In this document: positions 37,930-46,187 of the stretch, piece after piece
How the letters are laid out: every line of letters begins with the position of its first letter
Position numbering within the stretch: the first letter of the stretch is position 1
Assembly: GCF_007744255.1 (NCBI RefSeq)
Contig: NZ_CP036267.1
Location: forward strand, 5,964,001 to 6,028,000
Direction: 5' to 3'
Origin: Thalassoglobus polymorphus
GTDB lineage: Bacteria > Planctomycetota > Planctomycetia > Planctomycetales > Planctomycetaceae
DNA: 64,000 nt
Made by a program: the position numbers and the translations under genes
Notes under the pieces: generated by a model
The model's database searches: none
What the model saw: only the letters and a program-made list of their open reading frames with translations
What the model was told of the DNA's origin: nothing

Positions 37930-38419
37930 TGTTCGATTCCTCAGCGGGAAGTTCGGAGGGATTCTGTTTTATTGAGAATGCGTTATGGATGTCGTTCGAA
38001 GCAGGGACCAGGTCGGTCAGGGATGCCACGTGCTGATTCCATTGCTTTTCGCCACCAGAATCAGAAGCCGCATCCATTTGTGATTTCAGTTGCTTCGCAA
38101 TCGCCTGGACTTGTTCCCACTGCGGACGTTTCAGGTCACTGTCTGCAGCCAGTTCTGGCAGCCAGTTCACAATGTCTTGAAGTTCAGCGACTTCCTCGCT
38201 TCCAAGCTCATTCGCAAAGAAATGTTTTCCTCGCTGCGAGAGTTGGTCAACACCGTCACCGTAGTTAGCCGGCTTGTGTGCTGGAATAATATGTTCAAGG
38301 TGGTGATCTTCCTCCTCCTCAACTGAACAGCCAGAAAAGCTCAGCAGCAGGGCTGAGAGCATGCAGAAGACGTTTACCTGATCAGGGTATCTCCATCTTT
38401 TCGAGAGTGTGTTCTTCAT
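37922..38419 (-). CDS. Lipoprotein of metal-transport operon
   Basis: 165 residues with a lipobox SFSGC after a hydrophobic helix. The mature N-terminus VEEEEDHHLEHIIPAHKP is acidic and histidine-rich, suited to metal binding. The rest is helical (VAELQDIVNWLPELAADSDL). Overlaps its neighbours by 4-8 bp on both sides (MerC-like upstream, permease downstream), so all three are likely translated together. It may deliver or buffer metal at the membrane; no domain is recognised. Confidence 0.7.
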   Translation of the reverse strand: MKNTLSKRWRYPDQVNVFCMLSALLLSFSGCSVEEEEDHHLEHIIPAHKPANYGDGVDQLSQRGKHFFANELGSEEVAELQDIVNWLPELAADSDLKRPQWEQVQAIAKQLKSQMDAASDSGGEKQWNQHVASLTDLVPASNDIHNAFSIKQNPSELPAEESNND

Positions 38420-38880
38420 CGTTTCTTTCTCCGAGGACTACTGTTGGCAAGTAGCCTGCGGTTATCAAAATGAGCTATTATCAAGAGGCCAGCTCCGAGG
38501 GGAGCCAACAGAAACGTCAGCCAGTTCGTCAGTGAGACTTCGGTCAAAGTGATATTGCCTGCTATGTAAGCGTTGACAGCTGAGCAATATTCGCCCGGCA
38601 TGGCGGCATTCACGGCAAGTAAACTCATTCCCGCGATTCCCACGGCTATCACCCGATGGTTGCCATGGCAATCAAACGCGACTCCCAATACGACGAGCGA
38701 AATCAAGATTGAGAACGCCCCGAGCGCTTGATGCAGCATTCCGCTTTCTGTGCTGACTAGCGATGGCAACGCGGCAATCAGGAACGGCCATCCGAGGCAA
38801 TGGACCAGGCAGCAGCCTGAGAACAGCATTGCAACTTTGTCTGCTCCTACGAAGTCGATTCGTTGGGATTTGGATACCAT
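38416..38880 (-). CDS. MerC-domain protein 1
   Basis: 154 residues, four membrane helices. The N-terminal motif DKVAMLFSGCCLVHCLGWPF matches MerC, with Cys pairs in the first helix region that bind thiophilic metals. MerC imports mercuric ion in mer operons; chromosomal MerC-domain proteins in planctomycetes sit with metal genes and their ligand is not established. Its ATG overlaps the MoxR stop, and its stop overlaps the lipoprotein start. A second paralogue lies at 49768. Confidence 0.8.
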   Translation of the reverse strand: MVSKSQRIDFVGADKVAMLFSGCCLVHCLGWPFLIAALPSLVSTESGMLHQALGAFSILISLVVLGVAFDCHGNHRVIAVGIAGMSLLAVNAAMPGEYCSAVNAYIAGNITLTEVSLTNWLTFLLAPLGAGLLIIAHFDNRRLLANSSPRRKKR

Positions 38881-39866
38881 CAGATTCTGTCCCCTTTGAA
38901 ACCCTGCGGCACTGGAATCGAATCGAGCAACTCAGCGACAACTGCTGTGGAATCGCCATGCTCCATTCCTAGTCGCACTCCGAGAACAGCCTGAGCTGTG
39001 GACTGCACATCATCGGGAGTCACAAAGTCTCGACTGGTGAGAAATGCTTTTGCCTGGCAGACACGTTGCCAGATCAGCAATCCACGGGGGCTGACTCCCA
39101 AATGAATTTGCGGATGTCGCCGGGTCGCGTCTCCCAAGTCCAGCAGATAATTTTGAATGCAAGGATCGACATAGGTTCTGGAGACAGCTTGTTGTGCGAG
39201 ACGCAAGGAGTGTTCCGGAAGAAAAGTTCGAGTTTCGATATCATAAGACTGCTCATCCGAAACGGCAGATTCCAACAGGCGAAGTTCGTCAGCCCGAGCG
39301 GGATAACCAACGCTGAGCTTCATCGCAAAGCGATCGAGTTGTGCTTCTGGAAGCGGGTATGTGCCATGCTGGTCAATCGGGTTCTGAGTAGCAATGACGA
39401 AGAATTGTGACGAGAGAGGATAGCGTTCCGCGTCGACGGTCACTTGTCGTTCTGCCATCGCTTCCAGTAACGCACTTTGCGTTCGCGGAGTCGCCCGGTT
39501 AATTTCATCCGCGAGTAGAACATCTGCAAAGACCGGTCCTTGGCGGAACTCGAACTCATGTGCACGTTGATTGTAGATGCTGAATCCGGTGATGTCTCCC
39601 GGTAATAAGTCCGGTGTACATTGTACTCGAGAGAACTGGCCGCCAATTGCACCTGCTAAGGCTTTGGCGAGTATGGTCTTGCCGAGACCCGGCTTGTCTT
39701 CCAGTAGCAGGTGTCCTTGCGCCAATAAGCAGACAAGCTCCATCTCGACGACCTCAGGTTTTCCCTTAAGGACATGATTCAAGTGTGCAGCGACTTGCTC
39801 GAACGAAGCTCGGAGTTCCGAGACATCTTGAACAGGGGACTCGACAACGGTGCTGTTAGTATTCAT
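38880..39866 (-). CDS. MoxR-type AAA ATPase
   Basis: 328 residues from the ATG at 39866, which has AGGAG about 10 bases upstream; an in-frame ATG 27 bp earlier is an alternative. Walker A EDKPGLGKT ends at residue 64, Walker B VLLADEINRA has Asp120-Glu121, and sensor 1 is FVIATQNPIDQHGTYPLPEA. MoxR ATPases assist assembly or metal insertion of partner proteins and usually pair with a DUF58 and a transglutaminase-like gene. Here only a broken transglutaminase precedes it (11 bp overlap), and the metal operon follows. It may act on that operon's products. Confidence 0.9.
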   Translation of the reverse strand: MNTNSTVVESPVQDVSELRASFEQVAAHLNHVLKGKPEVVEMELVCLLAQGHLLLEDKPGLGKTILAKALAGAIGGQFSRVQCTPDLLPGDITGFSIYNQRAHEFEFRQGPVFADVLLADEINRATPRTQSALLEAMAERQVTVDAERYPLSSQFFVIATQNPIDQHGTYPLPEAQLDRFAMKLSVGYPARADELRLLESAVSDEQSYDIETRTFLPEHSLRLAQQAVSRTYVDPCIQNYLLDLGDATRRHPQIHLGVSPRGLLIWQRVCQAKAFLTSRDFVTPDDVQSTAQAVLGVRLGMEHGDSTAVVAELLDSIPVPQGFKGDRI

Positions 39867-40665
39867 GGTGTGCCGCTCCTGTGTACTCAACATGTTTCAT
39901 CCTTTCGGCTTGCGAAACCTGATTTTGATCATCAGCCGCCTGACTTTGTTGGTATTCAGTCTGGAACCATTTCAAACTGCAACCTCGCTGACAGGTTTGG
40001 CAGATCTGAGCACAGTCCTTCTCGCTCGCTTTTGAGTGAGGTGCGTACGCAGCGGCATCAATAAGTTTTCGCAATGCATACAGCGATTGAGCAACGTTGA
40101 TGTCGTTCGTTCGCGTCATCATTTCTCCAAGCCATTGATGATGAGTTTTGGACTTTTTAGGTGCCGCACCCGTCAGTTCAGCTCGTTGATGAAGCAAATT
40201 GAGAGTCAGGATCAAAGCTCGTTGTGGTCTCCACCAGAGACCAAGTTTCCAGCGAAATGTGTTCAGTAAATTCATCAACTGAAAACGATTGCGGTGCAAA
40301 GCCAGCAGTGCGATGAGTCCAATGAAACAGCCGAGCCAATTTCGGAGTACCCACATCATCGCCAGGAATATGCTGTTCGTGATCCGCTGTAAGAGGCTCG
40401 GCAATGGTTGTCTCACCTCATAACCGGGTGTCGCTTCAACGGTAACCCAATCCCAGCCGCCGACTTTCACTTCCGTCCAGAAGTGAACATCGTCTGCAAG
40501 GACCGGAGTGTGGAGAGACTGGGAATCGTACTGCTTTGGATCGGCATAGAAGCCGCTGACAACACGAGTCGAGTACCCGAGGCTACGTATAAGAAGAGCC
40601 GTCGCCGTGGCAAACTGATAGTCCGGTCCGCGTTGCGATGTGAACAGGAACTCTTCTACGGGCGA
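39856..40665 (-). pseudogene. 5'-truncated transglutaminase-like gene
   Basis: In frame, 40660 down to 39856 encodes EEFLFTSQRGPDYQFATATA followed by RSLGYSTRVVSGFYADP and VHFWTEVKVGGWDWVTVEAT: the second half of a transglutaminase-like domain. A membrane helix (WLGCFIGLIALLALHR) and a helical tail with CAQICQTCQRGC follow. The N-terminal half is missing, and at the Cys position the motif reads GPDYQFA. The frame upstream of 40660 is the antisense-phase TadE end, so a rearrangement joined the two. A GTG at 40470 could start a 204-residue remnant. Normally these pair with MoxR and DUF58. Confidence 0.65.
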
Positions 40666-41528
40666 ACAGCGGTTGCAAATGCACCCATCTCGCCGAATCC
40701 GTATTGCCCTCGATGAGCTGAGGCTCCAAACGCTGTATTTACAGCGGGATTGACGAGAGTGTATCCCGCTTCAGCAAGTGTGTCGCCATTTGGGAACGTC
40801 GCTGATGCAGCACCTGTAACGGCACTATCGTCGGTTGTGGCAGGCACATTCAAGACGCCATCCTGCCCAATGGTCTCCGACGGGCGGAGCAGGTTGCCGT
40901 CCGCATCGGTGTGGACGTAAGCCACAAGCCCCGCAGACTGATAAGGGTAATTGATTCGCAAGGCCACCATCCCCGGGGCGAGTGTACCAGTTGAAGTTGA
41001 AAGCATTGAATATGGACCTTCAGACGCCCTGGCAGGAGTCACTTCTTCAACCACTTTTCGCCATTCCGTGATTGTTTCGACTCCGGTTGTGGAGTCTCGA
41101 TTACCGAAACCAACGAGTGGAATCACGACCGTCGTCTCGTTGGAAGGATTGGTGACGAGCGTCCCCGGGTATCGCACCATGTCGATGTCCGGATCGTAGA
41201 TATAAACCGAAAAGAGCATTCGGTTGATGAGCGGCAAAGATTCTGGATTAGTCCCCACGGGAACCACCAATGCCGCTTCGGTGAAGAGACCACTATCAGT
41301 CAATGCGTCATGGAACTTTCCGGTTGGCGTATAAGGATGCCGCGACAATTCCATCGCTCCGACATCTGCCGCTTGTTGTACCACATTCGCTGAGAAGAAC
41401 AGGAACCCCAGCGCAAGCATTGCACCCAGAAGGAAGGTTAAGATGAACGCGACGACGGCGAACTCAACAATCGCCTGGCCAATGCGACTTCGCAGGCTTC
41501 GCGTTGAAGGTGAGATGGCTTTTCGCAT
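40656..41528 (-). CDS. TadE/TadG-like pilus assembly protein
   Basis: 290 residues. The N-terminus has the TadE-like signature RIGQAIVEFAVVAFILTFLL, a single pseudopilin-type helix, followed by a long extracytoplasmic domain with no recognised motif. TadE-like proteins are minor pseudopilins of the Flp pilus. An operator-like palindrome lies 30 bp upstream. Its stop codon overlaps the broken transglutaminase sequence, so its C-terminus (GAFATAVRP) may be altered by the same rearrangement. Confidence 0.82.
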   Translation of the reverse strand: MRKAISPSTRSLRSRIGQAIVEFAVVAFILTFLLGAMLALGFLFFSANVVQQAADVGAMELSRHPYTPTGKFHDALTDSGLFTEAALVVPVGTNPESLPLINRMLFSVYIYDPDIDMVRYPGTLVTNPSNETTVVIPLVGFGNRDSTTGVETITEWRKVVEEVTPARASEGPYSMLSTSTGTLAPGMVALRINYPYQSAGLVAYVHTDADGNLLRPSETIGQDGVLNVPATTDDSAVTGAASATFPNGDTLAEAGYTLVNPAVNTAFGASAHRGQYGFGEMGAFATAVRP

Positions 41529-41557
41529 CGCGACGACTTCTTCTGGGAATTACACTT

Positions 41558-41574
41558 ATGCACACAATGTGCAT
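41558..41574. promoter_or_regulatory. Palindromic operator candidate, TadE promoter
   Basis: ATGCACA-CAA-TGTGCAT, a perfect 7+3+7 palindrome 30 bp upstream of the TadE start. Related palindromes precede the Flp pilin and CpaB genes. Confidence 0.65.
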
Positions 41575-41701
41575 TTATCGTATTGTGGACTGGAGCCAAT
41601 TACAAGAGCTTGGTGCTCGTGGAATTTCAACGTGGCGATCTTAGGCGATATCTGAAAAACCGAACATTGGCAAATATTCTCAACTGGTCTACCATTGCAC
41701 T

Positions 41702-41716
41702 TGCACAACGTGTGCG
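41702..41716. promoter_or_regulatory. Second palindromic operator candidate
   Basis: TGCACA-ACG-TGTGCG, one mismatch. It lies between the TadE and CobW genes, 143 bp from the first site. TGCACA-ACG-TGTGCA recurs at 51474. Confidence 0.55.
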
Positions 41717-41763
41717 ATAGTCTTGTTGCTTGGTGGTTCAATTGCTGCATGGTCAGTTGGTCA

Positions 41764-41973
41764 ATGAAAGAAGTGAGTAGCTGTATCGCATTTTCAACGA
41801 ATCAGTCTCAATCGGGCCTGCGTTGCAGTCCGGTTGGAGAGTGTTTGGCGGTGCTACTGGCGGTGATCGTCTGCTTCACGGCGATGGGGTGGATGGTGAC
41901 ATTAGCGGGAACTCTTGCCGCCTGGATCATGTTAGCTGCTTGTGCCTGGATACTCTTAATCAAAAAGGAATGA
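41764..41973 (+). CDS. Small two-helix membrane protein upstream of CobW
   Basis: About 69 residues (ATG at 41764; an in-frame ATG at 41749 is also possible). A polar, Cys-containing N-terminus ([20 protein letters not shown]) precedes two hydrophobic stretches ([20 protein letters not shown] and [16 protein letters not shown]). The stop is one base before the CobW ATG, which suggests a single transcript and perhaps translational coupling. No family recognised; a role in metal handling is only suggested by position. Confidence 0.6.
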   Translation: MKEVSSCIAFSTNQSQSGLRCSPVGECLAVLLAVIVCFTAMGWMVTLAGTLAAWIMLAACAWILLIKKE

Positions 41974-41974
41974 C

Positions 41975-43240
41975 ATGTCCTCAGTAACAAATAAATTGCC
42001 GGTCACGCTGTTGTCGGGTTTTTTGGGAGCCGGAAAAACAACGTTACTCAATTATGTCTTACGCAACCGCGAGGGACTGCGGATTGCAGTCATCGTCAAC
42101 GATATGAGTGAAGTCAATATCGATGCCACACTCGTCAAAGGAAACGAAGCTGCTTTGAGCCGGACTGATGAACAGTTGGTCGAAATGAGCAATGGCTGCA
42201 TCTGTTGCACGTTGCGGGAAGATCTGTTGATCGAAATTTCGAAACTGGCGAGGCAGGGGCGTTTCGATTATTTGCTGATCGAATCGACAGGCATTTCTGA
42301 ACCGCTTCCCGTCGCTGAAACGTTTACATTCGTCGATGAGGAGGGCGTTTCACTTGGTGATGTGTCACAACTCGACACGCTGGTCACCGTTATTGATGCT
42401 CGCAACTTTCCGCAGGAATTCAATTCGGTGGAAGATTTGCGTGATCGTCAGCTGGGATTGAATGAGGCTGATGATCGAGACATTTCCATGTTGCTGGTGG
42501 ATCAGATTGAATTTGCCAATGTCATTCTCCTCAACAAAGTCGATTTGGTGACGACCGAAGAATGTCAGGCGCTCAAAGATCTCCTACAACAGTTGAACCC
42601 CGCAGCTTTGATTCTTGAAGCAGAGCATGGGCAAGTTCCATTAACTTCGATTCTGAATACAGGCCGATTTTCGACGAATTGGGCGGAACAGAATTCGGAA
42701 TGGCTGCAAACGCCGCGCGGCGAGGAAGAAACCGAAACAGAAGAATACGGCATCAGCAGTCTCGTGTTTCGCGCCCGTCGTCCCTTCCATCCACAACGGC
42801 TTTGGGACTTCTTTGTTGAGAATCCTATGGCAGCCGGGATTCTGCGCAGCAAAGGCTATGTGTGGTTAGCGACTCGTTCGCAGGTTGCCGGATACTGGTC
42901 ACACGCTGGGCAAGTGCTGAGTTGTGATCCCGCCGGAACCTGGTGGGTCAATACACCCCGTGAAGAGTGGCCGACAGATGATGATGAGTTGATCAAAGAG
43001 ATAGAATCGCTGTGGGAAGAGCCGACTGGAGACGCCCGCCAGGAACTTGTCATCATTGGAGAAGGATTGGATCATCGTGCGATAATGCAAGCTTTGTCAG
43101 AATGTCTGCTGACGGACCTTGAGTTCATGGCGGGAGCGGAACTCTGGGATCGATTGGAAGATCCTTTCGTGGATTGGGCTGAAGTTTCACCTGAAGAAAA
43201 TCTTGAAGCCGATAATGCTGCGATAACAAGTGCAACTTAA
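41975..43240 (+). CDS. CobW/ZigA-family GTPase (putative zinc metallochaperone)
   Basis: 421 residues. Walker [10 protein letters not shown] at 15-23, the metal-binding CxCC in [20 protein letters not shown] (Cys75, 77, 78), switch region [15 protein letters not shown], and NKVD near 190. The C-terminal CobW_C domain follows ([20 protein letters not shown]). This subgroup supplies zinc to client enzymes during zinc starvation (ZNG1/ZigA/YciC, established for characterised members). It heads a plus-strand group with a His-rich lipoprotein and a Cys-containing lipoprotein, in line with metal work. Confidence 0.92.
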   Translation: MSSVTNKLPVTLLSGFLGAGKTTLLNYVLRNREGLRIAVIVNDMSEVNIDATLVKGNEAALSRTDEQLVEMSNGCICCTLREDLLIEISKLARQGRFDYLLIESTGISEPLPVAETFTFVDEEGVSLGDVSQLDTLVTVIDARNFPQEFNSVEDLRDRQLGLNEADDRDISMLLVDQIEFANVILLNKVDLVTTEECQALKDLLQQLNPAALILEAEHGQVPLTSILNTGRFSTNWAEQNSEWLQTPRGEEETETEEYGISSLVFRARRPFHPQRLWDFFVENPMAAGILRSKGYVWLATRSQVAGYWSHAGQVLSCDPAGTWWVNTPREEWPTDDDELIKEIESLWEEPTGDARQELVIIGEGLDHRAIMQALSECLLTDLEFMAGAELWDRLEDPFVDWAEVSPEENLEADNAAITSAT

Positions 43241-43339
43241 AAGAAAATGAGTGGTGTTTTTCCCAATTCCCGTTTAGACTGAGCGTTGCTTACAAGCACA
43301 AACACATTTACCTCAAAGACATTTATTCAGGAAATAATA

Positions 43340-43846
43340 ATGAAGTTGAATTTACTCGTCACGTTTGGGATTTTGACCTGCTATTCAATGCTCGGCTGTA
43401 CTGGTGGATCTGATCCAGTTGCACCTGCGACAGCGGAGAAGGGGCATGATGATCATGACCACCATGACCATGGAGAGGGTGCACACGATCACTTTGAAAC
43501 GTTCTCGGAGGCAGTTGCGGACCTCGCTGCCAAACGGGATGCCATCAAAACTGCTATGGAAGCTGATGACCTGAAAAAGGCGGATGGTCCGGTCCATGCT
43601 CTTGGTCATACTTTGGAAGAGCTTGAAGAACTTGCGACGAAACAGGGACTCTCGGAAGAGAAATTGACTGAAGTCAAAGCTGCTCGTGATGCACTGTTCG
43701 AAGCATTTGCAGCGTTAGATGAAACGATTCACGGCAAAGCTGATGGAAAGAGCTGGGCAGACGTTTCAGCGGAGATTGATGCAGCGATTGCTCAACTCCA
43801 AACGCTCACCGCTGATGCTCCTAAGGAAGAGGAAGCGTCATCGTGA
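43340..43846 (+). CDS. His-rich lipoprotein
   Basis: 168 residues from the ATG at 43340, which has AGGAAATAATA upstream; a start 54 bp earlier would bury the signal. Lipobox YSMLGC. Just after the anchor comes a His/Asp cluster, GHDDHDHHDHGEGAHDHFE, able to bind zinc or other divalent ions. The remainder is alpha-helical (LAAKRDAIKTAMEADDLKKA). Its GTG-overlapped stop with the next gene (4 bp) suggests coupling. Periplasmic metal buffer or chaperone is the inferred role. Confidence 0.8.
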   Translation: MKLNLLVTFGILTCYSMLGCTGGSDPVAPATAEKGHDDHDHHDHGEGAHDHFETFSEAVADLAAKRDAIKTAMEADDLKKADGPVHALGHTLEELEELATKQGLSEEKLTEVKAARDALFEAFAALDETIHGKADGKSWADVSAEIDAAIAQLQTLTADAPKEEEASS

Positions 43847-44379
43847 GGTTTTCATTTAAAAACCTGCTATTCCTTTTTCCGTTGCTAGCGATCCTCGTCG
43901 TGGCAAGCGGTTGTGGAGAGCAGGTTCCGGCTGAAGTCCTGGCGATCAGGTCTCGCCTGTTACTTGATGAAGAACCGACCGGAGCCATTACCATCGAACA
44001 AGCGCGGGAGCAGGTTGCTGAGTCTCCGGGCGAAATGGTTCTCATCGTGCGGGTGGGAAACCGAAACATCACCACCTGGTCGTCCAAAGACGAAGCGACT
44101 TTTTTCGTTTCAGAAGGATTTCCCGATTCGGATTACAACATCGGTCCTGACCACGATCCAAGTACGTGCCCGTTCTGTAAATGGAAGTGGAAAGAAGAGG
44201 ACTCACTGGCAATTATTAAAGTCGTCGATGCAAGTGGAAACGTTGTCCCTTACTCCGCCGAACAGATCTTCGACTTCAAACCAGAAGATTTTGTGGTCGT
44301 CACCGGGAGTGGTGAACTTGATGAAGTGGGAACTTTGAACGTGCAGCTGGATGGGCTGTACAAGAGGCCTTCCACCTAA
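43843..44379 (+). CDS. Lipoprotein with CPFC motif, unknown
   Basis: 178 residues starting at a GTG at 43843 that overlaps the previous stop (GTGA). Lipobox VASGC. The mature domain is beta-rich (EMVLIVRVGNRNITTWSSKD; DFVVVTGSGELDEVGTLNVQ), suggesting an OB-like fold. The central motif DPSTCPFCKWKWKEEDS carries a CxxC pair, possibly a metal or redox site. Last gene of the CobW group. I know no family for it. Confidence 0.75.
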   Translation: MRFSFKNLLFLFPLLAILVVASGCGEQVPAEVLAIRSRLLLDEEPTGAITIEQAREQVAESPGEMVLIVRVGNRNITTWSSKDEATFFVSEGFPDSDYNIGPDHDPSTCPFCKWKWKEEDSLAIIKVVDASGNVVPYSAEQIFDFKPEDFVVVTGSGELDEVGTLNVQLDGLYKRPST

Positions 44380-44523
44380 CCATTATCGAAAGGCGAACTT
44401 AGTTCGCTGCTGGTTCCTCTGGGGGGGTCGTACAACTTCAGTTTTGGAGGTGCCTGGACTTCTACTGAGAGTGGCGACGATTCATAATCGTTATACTGCG
44501 GAAAGTCCTTTGCTCATTTGCGA

Positions 44524-45375
44524 TTACTCTGTGTATGAAGCAGGCAGTACCTGAGACTGTCCTGCTTCTTTCGAAGATGCAGGGAGTGCTGCCAGAAGTT
44601 CACCGCTGCCAAGACTGGGGTCGATGACCGATGATTTTCGAAGGTGCGCGAGTGCTGACTCGGTTTGACCGGCTCTCAGTTGCAGCAGGCCAATGTTGCG
44701 ATGAGCGGCAGCTGGTCCTTGAGCTTTTTCAAAGTAGACAAACGCCTCGTCGTATTTCCCCTGTTTTGCGCGGACCATTGCCAGATTGACAGCCGCTTTG
44801 AGATGGTTGGGCTGGAGTTCGAGTGCGCGTTTTAGCTTCACTGCTGCCTGTTCAGGTTCACCGCGTGAGTAGAGAAAGTACCCGAAGTCATTCAGGACAT
44901 CCGCATCCTTGGGGGATTCAGCAATAGCCTTGGCGTACTCGCGTTGAGCAGCGTCGAGTCTACCTTGGCGGTCGTAGAGAACCGCTAATGGATGTGCGAT
45001 TCCCTTGATCGTTGGATCAAACTTACGGGCCTGTTCGAATTGTGAAATGGCGTGTTCATCCTTCTCATGAGCTGCCAGTTCCAAGGCGGTTAATCGGCAA
45101 GCTTCCGCCTGAGTCTGCTGATCGATTGAACGTAAGCTCAGGCCGTCCTCAGTGCTACGGCCAATTGGCATGTATCCCGTCAAGCCCGTGCAACCACATG
45201 TGGTCACGAGTAGAACTGCGACTAGAGCGGTTTTGATAAAGGTGTAGCAGTCCTGTCTCGTGGCACATCGCGAATGGACTTGTGAAAATGTACTTCGCGG
45301 ACAAGAGAAGCATTGGAGGTGCTCTAGAGCATCTTTCGAATTGGTTTGCAGGATCTTCCTCGTGGCGAACAGCAT
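44524..45375 (-). CDS. TPR lipoprotein, TadD-like, start uncertain
   Basis: The protein has a lipoprotein export helix (IKTALVAVLLVTTCGC) followed by TPR hairpins (KGIAHPLAVLYDRQGRLDAA; PKDADVLNDFGYFLYSRGEP; PNHLKAAVNLAMVRAKQGKY; AHRNIGLLQLRAGQTESALA). TadD lipoproteins of Tad loci look like this and help assemble the secretin. No normal start precedes the helix in frame: between it and the family-2 repeat at 45325-45428 there is no ATG, GTG or TTG. The only in-frame ATG (45375) lies inside the repeat, 60 codons upstream. The repeat may have destroyed the true start. Confidence 0.6.
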   Translation of the reverse strand: MLFATRKILQTNSKDALEHLQCFSCPRSTFSQVHSRCATRQDCYTFIKTALVAVLLVTTCGCTGLTGYMPIGRSTEDGLSLRSIDQQTQAEACRLTALELAAHEKDEHAISQFEQARKFDPTIKGIAHPLAVLYDRQGRLDAAQREYAKAIAESPKDADVLNDFGYFLYSRGEPEQAAVKLKRALELQPNHLKAAVNLAMVRAKQGKYDEAFVYFEKAQGPAAAHRNIGLLQLRAGQTESALAHLRKSSVIDPSLGSGELLAALPASSKEAGQSQVLPASYTE

Positions 45376-45428
45376 TTTTCCTAGAGAAATGCGTTCTTCA
45401 CGGGCACACGGTCGAGCAAACTGCTCTA
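45325..45428 (+). repeat. Dispersed repeat family 2, copy c
   Basis: 104 bp, near-identical to copies at 17145 and 27026, lying between two minus-strand pilus lipoprotein genes. Contains CCTAGAGAAATGCG where the interrupted copy at 51664 carries an insertion. Confidence 0.85.
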
Positions 45429-45455
45429 AAGATGTTTTGAGTCTTCGCAAATTCA

Positions 45456-46187
45456 TTAGAAGTTTCCTCCGCCGCGAACATTACTCCCACCGGATCCGGT
45501 GCGACCGGTTCCTCCTTGTTGTCCGTTTCGTCCCATCCCGCCTTGCAGCAGTTGGTTGTAGACACGAGGAGCCTCGATTCCGCGAACACCAACTCGGTCA
45601 ATCGGAGCGAGTATCACACGCTGATCGGCATCAGCAACTCCATTGGATATCAAAATCCTGACGAGGTCTTCACGACGCTGGTTGTTCAAGCTGTCTGTAC
45701 GGGCGACCGCATCGTCAAGGGTCTCTTTGTCCCTTAATTCGACCGGTTCAGCTTCAAGGATGACGTGTTCCATTCGAGTCGGCAGCACCTCCGCAATCTT
45801 CGCGATATGCTGGCGTCCTTCTGGTCCCAATTGCCCTCCCCCGGAAAACCACTCATGTCGGCTGATCACGAAGTCATACCTCCGGGCTGAACAGATCATC
45901 TCATCTGCCCAACCATTGACATACGTGCCCGGTGGTGCCGGGATGGCATTCAATCCGAAATCTGCAGGGCGTTCACAGTCATCACCACCGCACAAGCGAA
46001 GATCTGAATTCACATCTCCTGATTGACTGCCTGCATAGTTCATGTCCGGATTATTGCACGACCGGTTTGCCGTCTTGTCAGATGTTTGGCATCCAAGTGT
46101 TGTGATAAGCAATCCAGTTGTTATCAAGCAAGCAGGTGCGAACCAGCGCTGATACCGAGTATTCATTAGTCTGGCTTGTAATTTCAT
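45456..46187 (-). CDS. Pilus-locus lipoprotein, OmpA-like C-terminus possible
   Basis: 243 residues (ATG 46187; or MNTRYQRW at 46166). Signal helix with lipobox TTLGC, a Cys-containing middle (LRLCGGDDCERPADFGLNAI), and a conserved-looking domain at about 95-200 (ARYDFVISRHEW-like, MEHVILEAEPVELRDKETLD, ARTDSLNNQRREDLVRILIS) whose spacing recalls the OmpA peptidoglycan-binding fold. The tail is Gly-rich. It overlaps the secretin gene by 4 bp, so it is probably a secretin accessory in the outer membrane. Confidence 0.65.
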   Translation of the reverse strand: MKLQARLMNTRYQRWFAPACLITTGLLITTLGCQTSDKTANRSCNNPDMNYAGSQSGDVNSDLRLCGGDDCERPADFGLNAIPAPPGTYVNGWADEMICSARRYDFVISRHEWFSGGGQLGPEGRQHIAKIAEVLPTRMEHVILEAEPVELRDKETLDDAVARTDSLNNQRREDLVRILISNGVADADQRVILAPIDRVGVRGIEAPRVYNQLLQGGMGRNGQQGGTGRTGSGGSNVRGGGNF

